From contig NZ_JANHLK010000001.1 of assembly GCF_028682635.1 (NCBI RefSeq), forward strand, positions 372,001 through 436,000: a stretch of 64,000 bases of DNA, read 5' to 3'. Position numbers and translations under genes: made by a program. The notes beneath the pieces were generated by a model that ran no database searches, had not been told where the DNA came from, and worked only from the letters and a program-made list of their open reading frames with translations. This stretch comes from Pseudomonas putida. GTDB lineage: Bacteria > Pseudomonadota > Gammaproteobacteria > Pseudomonadales > Pseudomonadaceae. Shown here piece by piece: positions 42,852 through 50,570 of the stretch. The first letter of the stretch is position 1. Every line of letters begins with the position of its first letter.

Positions 42852-45544
42852 GTGATCTGGGCAATGGAATGCCCACTGCGGAGTGGGCAAGACGCTACAT
42901 AGATACCTTCGGGTTGGCTCTGGTTCCAATCGAGCCAGGTGAGAAGGGGCCGAAGGGAAGAGGTTGGAACAAGCCCGGCGGATACATCACGGACGCGGCG
43001 AAGGCTGTTGAGCTCTGGAAAAAGAAGCCTGAGCACAACCTCGGGGTGGTGCTTGGCCCTAGTCGAATCTGCTCTCTGGACGTCGATGATGTGCAGTGGA
43101 CTCGGCATGTTCTTCATGACCAGTTGGAAATCGATCTGGATGCTATGGCGCTGGTGTTCCCGACTGTGGTCGGCAACCCGGCGCGATTCCGCATCATGTT
43201 TCGAGTTCCAGAGGGCGTTGAGCTGACCCGCCACTCATTGGCGTGGCCCAACGAGAAGGATCCCGACGGTTCGATCCACAAGGCGCTGACTGCCAAGATC
43301 AAAGCAACCAAGGACGCGGGTGATGTCGCTGGCGAAGCTGAGGCGCGTGCCGAGGCTGAGGAGTACCAGCGCATCACAGTGTTTGAACTGCGCGGTGGCT
43401 TGGTGCAGGACGTGTTGCCACCTTCTATTCACCCAGGTACAGGGAAACCGTACACCTGGCGCACGCCACCAAGTGCTGCTGATGGGTTGCCAGAGCTTAC
43501 TCCCGAACTGCTGGCGATCTGGAACAACTGGGACGCCTTCAAGCGTGACGCCGAGGCCGCGTGTCCGTGGGCGCCGAAACCGGCTCTCGCGCCGGGCAAG
43601 CCGATCACTCGGCCGGCGCCGGTGAAGGGCAAGCAGCCCTCAGTGATCGATGAGTTCAATCGCGGCCATGATGTGCAAGAGCTGCTGCGCACTCATGGCT
43701 ATATCAAGCGGGGTAGCAAGTGGCTTTACCCGCAGAGCAGGACCGGCCTACCAGGTGTGACAATCGCAGACGGCAAGGTCTATTCGCACCACGGTGCCGA
43801 TCCGCTCGCGAATGGGCATCAGAACGACGCCTTCGAGGTGTTCTGTTTGCTCGAGCACGGCGGCGATCAGTCGAAAGCGGTGAAGGACGCTGCACGTATG
43901 TTGGGTATGCAGCGTTCATCGCGGTCTGATCCGCAGGATCTTCCCCCGACCCCTTCCGGTGATGTGAGCGAGCCGAGCTGTGCGAACGACGCCATCGGCG
44001 AGGCTGCTCCGGCTCCTGACGGGGGGGCGGGGGAGGCACTGACGCTAGACCATTTACTTCGTCGTTTTGCGCTGGTCGAGGGCACCACGCAAGTGTGGGA
44101 CTGCGACCAGTCACGGGTGATGAAGAAGGCCGCATTTGAAGCGCGTGTGGGCAAGCCGCTCGCCAAGGCATGGCTGGACGACATGGGCAAACGGTTGATT
44201 GCAGATGATCACGTCCGCGACATCGAACAAGCGCGACGTATGGCGGGTAAGAAGGGCGGCGCGCTCGGTATGCCACCGACTGATCGGTATGTGTACATCG
44301 ATGGCACCAAGGATGTCTGGGATCGGGAAAAGAAGCGGCGTATTGCCGAAGGCGCCGTGAAGATGGCGCTGGGTGACACCTATCCGCTATGGCTCAACAG
44401 CAGTGAGCGGCGCACCGTGGATGTCGAACACATCGTGTTTGATCCGACCATGAGCAAGGACCCTGCGGTGTACATCAATACCTTTGATGGCCTGCCGCTG
44501 GAACCTGTCAGGGATGATGAAGCCTGCGCCAATCTGCGTTGGCTGATTTCGTTTTTGTGCAACCACGATGAAGCGGCGGCCCAATGGCTGGTGCGCTGGT
44601 TGGCGTACCCGTTGCAACACTTGGGCGCCAAGATGGACACCGCGGTACTGATGCACTCGATCATGGAAGGCTCGGGCAAAAGCCTGCTGTTCGCCGATGC
44701 ACTGGGCATGCTGTATGGCCAGTACGCGGCCACGGTCGGCCAGACACAGTTGGAGAGCAACTTCAACGCCTGGCAAAGCCGCAAGTTGTGGTCGGTGTTT
44801 GAGGAGGTTGTGAGCCGTGACCAGCGGTACAACCAAGTGGGCAAGATCAAGCACCTGATCACCGGTAAAACGGTGCGAATGGAATCGAAGTTCATCAACG
44901 GTTGGGAGGAGGCCAACCATATGAACGCGGTATTCCTGAGCAACGAAATTTTGCCGTGGCCGATCAGTGACAGTGACCGGCGGATGCTGGTGATGTGGCC
45001 AATGGAAACCTTGCCGGTCGAGCGGCAAAAGGCGATCGGACGAGAGCTGGAACAGGGTGGAGTCGCGGCGCTGTACGGCTGGTTGTTGTCGGTCGACCTG
45101 GGCGACTTCAACCAGCGGACACGACCACCGTCGACGGATGCCCGTGAGCGTCTGGTGGCCTTGAGTCGGGCCGGATGGCAGACGTTCTTGCACCTGTGGA
45201 AGTACAGCGAGTTGGGCCAGGGGCTTTGGGGGCCGTGTCTGTCGACCGACCTCTATTCGCTGTTCCTCGAATGGTGCCAGCGTAATAAAGAGCACGTGAT
45301 GAGTCAGACGAAGTTCTCGCTGTTCATCAGTTCCGAGGTCGATAAGACGCGGGCGATTCCCTGGACCGATGGCAGCAACCGGCGTTTTGGCGCGTTCTTC
45401 TTTCCCGTCGATCAGGCCGCTTCCCCGCCCCCATCACTGAAGGCGGCCGAGCTGGGCAAGCAGGTCGAAAACTGGCGAGCAAAGGCGAAGCTGGCGGGCT
45501 GGCATGTGGACAGCTGGGACCACATCAAGGCGGCTGCCGCATGA
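42848..45544 (+). CDS. Phage replication primase-helicase (bifunctional primase/polymerase plus DUF5906-type helicase)
   Basis: 898 residues. The N-terminal prim-pol domain (about 10-210) has LALVPIEPGEKGPKGRGW, LGVVLGPSRICSLDVDD (metal-binding acids) and PPSIHPGTGKPYTW. The C-terminal D5/DUF5906-like superfamily 3 helicase (about 530-770) has the Walker A variant MEGSGKSLLFAD, NFNAWQSRKLWSVFEEVV and AVFLSNEILPWPISDSDRRMLVMW. It should prime and unwind phage DNA at the origin. A repeat array that may be that origin starts 13 bases downstream. The start overlaps the preceding stop (ATGA). Confidence 0.88.
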   Translation: MSDLGNGMPTAEWARRYIDTFGLALVPIEPGEKGPKGRGWNKPGGYITDAAKAVELWKKKPEHNLGVVLGPSRICSLDVDDVQWTRHVLHDQLEIDLDAMALVFPTVVGNPARFRIMFRVPEGVELTRHSLAWPNEKDPDGSIHKALTAKIKATKDAGDVAGEAEARAEAEEYQRITVFELRGGLVQDVLPPSIHPGTGKPYTWRTPPSAADGLPELTPELLAIWNNWDAFKRDAEAACPWAPKPALAPGKPITRPAPVKGKQPSVIDEFNRGHDVQELLRTHGYIKRGSKWLYPQSRTGLPGVTIADGKVYSHHGADPLANGHQNDAFEVFCLLEHGGDQSKAVKDAARMLGMQRSSRSDPQDLPPTPSGDVSEPSCANDAIGEAAPAPDGGAGEALTLDHLLRRFALVEGTTQVWDCDQSRVMKKAAFEARVGKPLAKAWLDDMGKRLIADDHVRDIEQARRMAGKKGGALGMPPTDRYVYIDGTKDVWDREKKRRIAEGAVKMALGDTYPLWLNSSERRTVDVEHIVFDPTMSKDPAVYINTFDGLPLEPVRDDEACANLRWLISFLCNHDEAAAQWLVRWLAYPLQHLGAKMDTAVLMHSIMEGSGKSLLFADALGMLYGQYAATVGQTQLESNFNAWQSRKLWSVFEEVVSRDQRYNQVGKIKHLITGKTVRMESKFINGWEEANHMNAVFLSNEILPWPISDSDRRMLVMWPMETLPVERQKAIGRELEQGGVAALYGWLLSVDLGDFNQRTRPPSTDARERLVALSRAGWQTFLHLWKYSELGQGLWGPCLSTDLYSLFLEWCQRNKEHVMSQTKFSLFISSEVDKTRAIPWTDGSNRRFGAFFFPVDQAASPPPSLKAAELGKQVENWRAKAKLAGWHVDSWDHIKAAAA

Positions 45545-45557
45545 CTACATTTAAAAG

Positions 45558-45849
45558 TGTGTTGGGTGTGTCGGGTGTGTGTTGGGTTGATTTCACATAC
45601 CCCACACAGATTGGAGCCTTCTTTTTCCGTTGTTTGCGGGCTTTGTGTCGGGTGTGTTGGGTTTCGCTACGCGTGCGCGCATGCGTGACGTTAGATGTTC
45701 TATTTCTGTTGGCTGATTATTTTCTTCATGCGAGGACGGAAATACCCAACAAACCCAACACACCAAACACAACACGATTAAGGCTATTGATTTTAAAGGG
45801 TTTTATTTGTGTTGGGTTTGTGCCGGGTTCGGTGTTTTTTGTGTCGGGT
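45558..45849. repeat. Iteron array, candidate phage replication origin
   Basis: Eight exact copies of TGTGTYGGGT start at 45558, 45567, 45578, 45644, 45653, 45808 and 45840 (plus) and 45753 (minus). Four degenerate copies lie at 45599, 45744 and 45762 (minus) and 45819 (plus). Many are spaced 9 bases apart. A minus-strand cluster (45744-45771) faces a plus-strand cluster (45808-45849) across an AT-rich stretch. It fills the gap right after the primase-helicase gene. No gene is supported in 45545-45872. Confidence 0.65.
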
Positions 45850-45872
45850 TCGGTTTTCGGGGGAGTAGGGAG

Positions 45873-46355
45873 ATGATCCAGTCAATGGAAGTACTGCTAA
45901 AGCACTGGGGCGAGCAACTTCGGCTCAATGGCGAAAGCGGCGGCATGGGCAGTCCGATGGCAACGATCATGGAGTGGGGTGGCTGCGCACCACGCGGCAC
46001 GCCTGGATCCCGAGTTATCCTCGGCGCTGGAGCGGGGCCTGATGCAGTTGCGCAGGAGATCGCCGCTGCCCTATCGGAGATCGGGCGTCAGGGTGAGCAG
46101 GGTGATCGGCTGATGCAGTTGGCGAGCTTGCGTTACGGTGATGATCCGGCGCCTACCTGGCTGATGCAGTTGCATCTGCTCGGGATGGAGTCAAGAGCGA
46201 AACAGACTTACTACGACCAGGTGCACCGTCTGCATGAGCGGCTGCTGGAAGTGCTGGCTGAGCGTGCTGACGCCCGTAAGTGGCTTACCGCCGGTCGGGG
46301 CGTTTTGCCTCAAAGTCTCCTCAAAGTTGCGTCAAAGTTGCGGCAAGTCGGATAA
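45873..46355 (+). CDS. Hypothetical phage protein, possible late antiterminator (Q-like by position)
   Basis: 160 residues of a type seen after replication genes in Pseudomonas prophages: MEVLLKHWGEQLRL, SPMATIMEWGGCAPRGTPGSR, then a helical C-terminal half (YYDQVHRLHERLLEVLAERADARKWL). I recognise no catalytic motif. The position between replication and lysis genes, followed by a terminator before the holin, is that of lambda Q, so a late regulator is a fair inference. The ATG at 45873 has GGGAG upstream and lies just after the iterons. A 9-bp stem hairpin begins inside its stop codon. Confidence 0.6.
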   Translation: MIQSMEVLLKHWGEQLRLNGESGGMGSPMATIMEWGGCAPRGTPGSRVILGAGAGPDAVAQEIAAALSEIGRQGEQGDRLMQLASLRYGDDPAPTWLMQLHLLGMESRAKQTYYDQVHRLHERLLEVLAERADARKWLTAGRGVLPQSLLKVASKLRQVG

Positions 46356-46378
46356 CCGAAAATGACCCCTTTTCGGTT
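46354..46378. other. Hairpin at the end of the Q-position gene
   Basis: AACCGAAAA/TTTTCGGTT, a perfect 9-bp stem with a 7-base loop, starts within the stop codon. There is no T run after it, so it is not a standard terminator. Confidence 0.6.
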
Positions 46379-46480
46379 CCGTACTTAGGGGGTAAAAAGT
46401 CACCACGATATGAAATTTGCGCCTTGGCGCTGACCCGAGCACGTGCTGTGCACTCCGTCCTGGCTAACGTCATGACATCG

Positions 46481-46512
46481 AAACCCTGCCCCCCGGCGGG
46501 GTTTTCTTTTTT
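46481..46512 (+). terminator. Intrinsic terminator before the holin (tR'-like)
   Basis: AAACCCTGCC/GGCGGGGTTT (10 pairs including one G-U) with loop CCCC is followed by a T-rich tract. It lies 34 bases before the holin ATG, so late transcription must read through it or start beyond it. Confidence 0.8.
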
Positions 46513-46545
46513 GTGCTTGGCAAACTCCTTCACTTGAGGCACGAC

Positions 46546-46884
46546 ATGACAAATGAGCAGCAAGCGCTGGCAGAAATGCCGATCTGGTTAGTGATCGTTC
46601 TGGCCCTGGTTGGAGGTGTATCCGGAGAGATGTGGCGAGCCGATAAGGATGGGGCGCGCGGCTGGGCGCTACTGCGGCGCCTAGCACTTCGCTCCGGTGC
46701 CTGCATTGTCTGCGGCGTGTCGGCAATGATGCTAATGATCGGCGCGGGCATGACGATCTGGACAGCAGGCAGCTTGGGTTGCCTGACTGCAATGGCCGGC
46801 GCAGATGTTGCCATCGGCCTGTACGAACGCTGGGCCGCCAAACGCCTCGGCGTCAACGAGTCGCCAGCAGCTGGTCGCGAGTAA
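46546..46884 (+). CDS. Phage holin
   Basis: 112 residues with three hydrophobic segments (about 12-28, 48-66 and 72-90) and a charged C-terminus (ERWAAKRLGVNESPAAGRE), the layout of class I holins of the LydA/phage_holin type. Holins permeabilise the inner membrane to release the endolysin. No endolysin gene follows; in phages with this gene order it can lie after the tail genes, outside this window. The ATG at 46546 follows a TTGAGG element. Confidence 0.78.
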   Translation: MTNEQQALAEMPIWLVIVLALVGGVSGEMWRADKDGARGWALLRRLALRSGACIVCGVSAMMLMIGAGMTIWTAGSLGCLTAMAGADVAIGLYERWAAKRLGVNESPAAGRE

Positions 46885-46889
46885 GGGCC

Positions 46890-47621
46890 ATGATGCGACT
46901 TGAGATGCGTGACAACATCGACAAGATCTTGCGAGATATTCGCGGGCTGGCCCGTAACAATGTGCCCATGGCAGCGGCCAAGGCATTGACCTTCACCGCT
47001 GAGCGTGTGCAATTAGCCGAGACGGCCGAGATAGCCCGGGTGTTTGATCGGCCAACCCGCTGGACTTTGAACTCGATCTACAAGCGCGGAGCCAGCCCCA
47101 CCCGGCTGTTTGCTCGCGTGTGGGTGAAGGATGAAGCCAGCTCGGGTGTCGCCGCCGCGAAGTACCTGCCGGTGCATATGGACGGAGGCAGTCGTCCACA
47201 CAAGCGATTCGAAAAGGCGCTGATTCACTACGGCCTGATGCCTGCGGACATGTACGCGGTACCAGGCCGGCGCGCTCGAATGGATGGCAGTGGCAACATC
47301 AGTCGCGGCCAGATCATGCAGATACTGTCCGCCCTCGGCGCTGCCGAACGTGTATCAGGTTTCATGGCCAACCGCACGGCGCGCAGCAAGCGGCGCAATC
47401 GCAACGCTCCTGACTACTTCGCTGGTCGCCCAGGCAATGGCACGGGCCCGCTGGGTATCTGGCAACGCGTCGGCCTCGGTGCTCGCCCCATCCTGATCTT
47501 CGTCAAGCGCCCGACCTATCGTCGTCGCTTCGACTTCTACGGCGTGGCCAATCGCGTCGCCGCTGCCGAGTTCGAACCGCTGTTTCGCCGGGCATTGGCC
47601 CGCGAGATGGGCCGGGGGTGA
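46890..47621 (+). CDS. Hypothetical phage structural protein (lambda gpZ-like layout)
   Basis: 243 residues, basic. An N-terminal helical part (NIDKILRDIRGLARNNVPMAAAKALTFTAERVQ) and a C-terminus ending in FEPLFRRALAREM resemble the layout of minor tail protein Z/tail completion proteins, but the similarity is weak and the position before terminase is unusual for a tail gene. It contains a conserved-looking core GGSRPHKRFEKALIHYGLMPADMYAVPG. The start at 46890 follows GTAAGGGCC; a second ATG lies in the next codon. Confidence 0.6.
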   Translation: MMRLEMRDNIDKILRDIRGLARNNVPMAAAKALTFTAERVQLAETAEIARVFDRPTRWTLNSIYKRGASPTRLFARVWVKDEASSGVAAAKYLPVHMDGGSRPHKRFEKALIHYGLMPADMYAVPGRRARMDGSGNISRGQIMQILSALGAAERVSGFMANRTARSKRRNRNAPDYFAGRPGNGTGPLGIWQRVGLGARPILIFVKRPTYRRRFDFYGVANRVAAAEFEPLFRRALAREMGRG

Positions 47622-47810
47622 CGGCCGGCCTCGATTTCGCCCGGTTTCGGTCGATTTTGGTGCATTTCGGCCGGCCACGCAGGCCTTACCCCCTTTTTCA
47701 ATGGGTCCTTCCGGGCGATGACGAAATTGGGGTAATTCGAACCCCGATCTTTTTGCAGATTCAACCCGACATAGGGGGTTCCGCTTCCTAGTCAGCAACA
47801 GGACGAGAGC
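47622..47810. other. Non-coding gap before terminase; possible cos region
   Basis: This 189-base gap between the lysis side and the terminase genes is where cos lies in lambda-like phages. It contains a dyad GGGGT-N7-ACCCC near 47731-47747 and a run of C and T. The actual cut site cannot be told from the sequence. Confidence 0.35.
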
Positions 47811-48308
47811 ATGCCGACCCAGCTTGAAATTGCCGAACACCTGGATATGAGCGATCGAAATGTTCGCGAAGTATTCACCCGCTTGGGTCTCGCTGATTGG
47901 CAGTCAGCCAGCCTGGACGAGATCCGGATCATCTACATTCGCGACATGCGCGCCAAAGCAGCTGGTCGTGGAGGACATCAACTTGAGCAACTCAACGCCG
48001 CTCGGATTGATGACTTGCAACAAAAAGCAGCGAACGGCCGTCTGGTCTATCACGAAAAATTGCGGTCGCTGATCCCCACCATGGAGGCGGAGCGTGCGCT
48101 GTCCGACTGGTCGGCCTTTGCCAATAGGGAATACCTGGGCGGCGTTGAACGATTAATTCAGGAGATCGAGAACGTGCAGAAAATCACGGTTGATCGATCT
48201 GTGGTGGCCAAAGTTGCTGGACCTACAACCGAGCGAATTGCAGGCTACGCGCGAAAACTTGGCGCGGAGCTTGTTGGCAGCAGCGGGGAAATTCAACCCG
48301 CCGCGTGA
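47811..48308 (+). CDS. Terminase small subunit (Nu1/DUF1441-like)
   Basis: 165 residues. The N-terminus is a winged helix-turn-helix of the Nu1 kind (PTQLEIAEHLDMSDRNVREVFTRLGLADWQSASLDEIRIIYIRDMR), the rest helical, as in small terminase subunits that recognise phage DNA for packaging. It follows the non-coding gap expected to hold the packaging site. It overlaps the start of the large subunit gene, with the large subunit beginning inside its last 120 bases. Confidence 0.85.
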   Translation: MPTQLEIAEHLDMSDRNVREVFTRLGLADWQSASLDEIRIIYIRDMRAKAAGRGGHQLEQLNAARIDDLQQKAANGRLVYHEKLRSLIPTMEAERALSDWSAFANREYLGGVERLIQEIENVQKITVDRSVVAKVAGPTTERIAGYARKLGAELVGSSGEIQPAA

Positions 48309-50346
48309 TGTGCCCACGGCGGAATACCTGAGCACAGAGTTTTACTTGCCCGCTGAAAGCGGCGTGCTGCACGGCCTTTACGACTTCCACTACACGCCGT
48401 ACTTCCTCGGCGTTGCGGCGGCGTTGGATGATCCCCGTGTCAGCGAAGTGGACCTGATGAAGGCGGCACAGATCGGCTGGACCTGGTTCCTGATCGGTTA
48501 CCTTTTCAAGTTTGTCCAGTTCCTGCCTCGCCCGATCATGATCCTGTTTGCCAAGGAAAAGGACGGAAAAAACTTTCACGACGAGAAGCTCAAGAGCGGC
48601 GTTATGGCGAACAGCGAGGTCAATCGGTTGATGCCGGTCGATACCAGCCGGACCTCTGGCAATCGCTGGGACCATAAGAGCTTCCCCGGCGGCTTCCTCA
48701 AGTTGGTGGCCTCGAACTCTCCCGGCAACGTGAAGTCGACGTCATCCGTGGGGCTGTCCGTGGTTGAGGAGCCCGACGATACCAGCGACGACGTAAAGGG
48801 GCAGGGCGATGCGATCGCCCTGCTGGAAGAGAGGGGTAAACGTTATCCGGGTTCGAAAATGCTGGTCGGCGGAACCCCGGCGATTAAGGGGGCAAGCAAG
48901 ACCGAGGCACGTCTGGCGCAGACCGATTGCCGAGTGCTGCCGATCATCTGCCACACCTGCGGCCAGGCCCATGTGCTGGACTTTGCCCACATCTCGTACC
49001 TGGATATGGATGAAGGGGTAGAGCCGCACGAAATCTATGGTCGTGCGGATCCCGAGACCGCAGGTTACGGCTGCCCGCACTGTGGGGAAATCTGGGATGA
49101 CTACCAGCGCAAAGAGAACATCCGCAACACGGTGTTCAACGCCGTCGAAGCAGGTGACCCATTCTGCGGTTGGGTGGCGACCAAACCCTTTGCCGGGCGC
49201 GCTGGGTTCATCGAGCTGAACGAACTATATGCATGCCTTCCCAGCACCAGCCTGGCGGATATTGTGCGCGAGCAGCTCAACGCCGAGCACCGTGCAGCCA
49301 AGGGCGATCTGTCGATGTTGATCAAGTTCGTCAACCAGAAACAGGGGCGCGCCTACGAGTACAAATCGGATTTACCCGAAGCCGACAAGCTGGCGGAGCG
49401 GGCTGAGGATTACCCGGAAATGTTCGTGCCAATGGGTGGGTTGGTGATCACCGCGGGCGTCGACGTGCAGCACGATCGCCTGGCGGTCGTTCTTCGCGCC
49501 TGGGGCCGTGGCGAGGAGTCATGGTTGCTCTACTGGGGTGAGATTTACGGCGAAGTGGTGCTGCCAGGGCAGGGCGTTTGGCTGGACCTGGAAAAACTGC
49601 TGTTTTCGTCAATCACTCATGCCTGCGGCGCCAAGCTGAAAGTGCTGGCCGTCTCGCTGGATACCTCGGACGGCACCGTCACCCAGGACGCGGCCTATGC
49701 GTTTTGCCGTAAGCATCAACAACGCGGGGTGATGGCGATCAAGGGTGCCAGCGAGCGGGGCAACAGCCGGGACGATGAGCGCAAAGAAATCTTCAGTGCG
49801 CCTCGGCAGGGTGTGGACACCGACAAGGAGCAAAAGGCCTCGAAGTACGGCCTACGTCCTTACATCGTCGGTACGTCGCGGGCCAAGGATCTTTGGATCG
49901 AAGGCCGGCTGCCGTTGACGGGGGACGGTCCGGGTCGGATGCACTTCTACAAGACAGTGCGCCCCGACTACTTCCGGCAGATCACCGCCGAGGTGAAGGC
50001 CCCCAGCCGGCGGCACAACTACCGCAAGGTCTGGCAGAAGAAGGCGGGTGAGCGAAATGAAGCCACGGACTGTGAAACCTACGCGCTGCATGCGGCCCGC
50101 TCGCTGAAAACGCACCTGCTCACTGAACACGATTGGGCTGCACTGGATGCGCAGATCCGGCAAGGCGGCTTGTTTGATTCGCCGCCTCTGGAACCCGACA
50201 TCGAGCCGGATTCAGATCCCGCACCGGCGCCGGAAAACCCGGTACCGAAACCACCCGCTGAACCCAACGAGCTCCCGCCTTCTGGCGGGAGAGTTGTTTC
50301 TGGGCGCCGCAGTGTCATGCGCGTGCTCTCCCAACGCAGGAATTAA
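48190..50346 (+). CDS. Terminase large subunit (GpA family)
   Basis: Up to 718 residues. The family sequence is clear from about residue 40: AEYLSTEFYLPAESG, KAAQIGWTWFLIG (Walker A variant region), SVVEEPDD, GTPAIKGASKTEARL, CHTCGQAH and GYGCPHCGEIW (a zinc-binding pair seen in GpA), ITAGVDVQHDRLAVVLRAWG (nuclease region) and ATDCETYALHAARSL. The C-terminal tail is proline-rich. The start is uncertain: the TTG at 48190 gives the longest frame and overlaps the small subunit gene, while a TTG at 48238 is another option. Confidence 0.92.
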   Translation: MIDLWWPKLLDLQPSELQATRENLARSLLAAAGKFNPPRDVPTAEYLSTEFYLPAESGVLHGLYDFHYTPYFLGVAAALDDPRVSEVDLMKAAQIGWTWFLIGYLFKFVQFLPRPIMILFAKEKDGKNFHDEKLKSGVMANSEVNRLMPVDTSRTSGNRWDHKSFPGGFLKLVASNSPGNVKSTSSVGLSVVEEPDDTSDDVKGQGDAIALLEERGKRYPGSKMLVGGTPAIKGASKTEARLAQTDCRVLPIICHTCGQAHVLDFAHISYLDMDEGVEPHEIYGRADPETAGYGCPHCGEIWDDYQRKENIRNTVFNAVEAGDPFCGWVATKPFAGRAGFIELNELYACLPSTSLADIVREQLNAEHRAAKGDLSMLIKFVNQKQGRAYEYKSDLPEADKLAERAEDYPEMFVPMGGLVITAGVDVQHDRLAVVLRAWGRGEESWLLYWGEIYGEVVLPGQGVWLDLEKLLFSSITHACGAKLKVLAVSLDTSDGTVTQDAAYAFCRKHQQRGVMAIKGASERGNSRDDERKEIFSAPRQGVDTDKEQKASKYGLRPYIVGTSRAKDLWIEGRLPLTGDGPGRMHFYKTVRPDYFRQITAEVKAPSRRHNYRKVWQKKAGERNEATDCETYALHAARSLKTHLLTEHDWAALDAQIRQGGLFDSPPLEPDIEPDSDPAPAPENPVPKPPAEPNELPPSGGRVVSGRRSVMRVLSQRRN

Positions 50347-50348
50347 CG

Positions 50349-50570
50349 ATGGCCATTACCCTGGAACAGGCGCAGAGCCAGCTTCAAGCCTGGCTTGATG
50401 CGAGCATGAAAGTCAGCCAGAAACAGAGTTACCGCATCGGTACTCGTCAGCTGAACTACGCCGACGCGGCGGAGATCACCAAGATGATCGACTACTGGCA
50501 GCGCCAGGTCGATCAACTTGCCAGCGGTCGTCCTCGCGGCATTGTCTTGCGCGGGATTACACCGTTATGA
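50349..50570 (+). CDS. GpW-like head-tail joining protein
   Basis: 73 residues. Two helices (LEQAQSQLQAWLDASMKVSQKQ and ADAAEITKMIDYWQRQVDQLAS) flank a short hairpin (SYRIGTRQLNY), the fold of lambda gpW, which completes the head before tail joining. Its place between the large terminase and the portal matches lambda gene order A-W-B. It overlaps the portal gene by four bases. Confidence 0.88.
   Translation: MAITLEQAQSQLQAWLDASMKVSQKQSYRIGTRQLNYADAAEITKMIDYWQRQVDQLASGRPRGIVLRGITPL

Noticed and set aside
45541..45876. A 111-codon frame starting at an ATG overlapping the primase stop
   Set aside because: Its sequence is dominated by translated TGTGTTGGGT repeats (VCWVS-like segments) on both strands, has no protein-like pattern, and the repeats continue outside the frame; an iteron array explains the DNA better.
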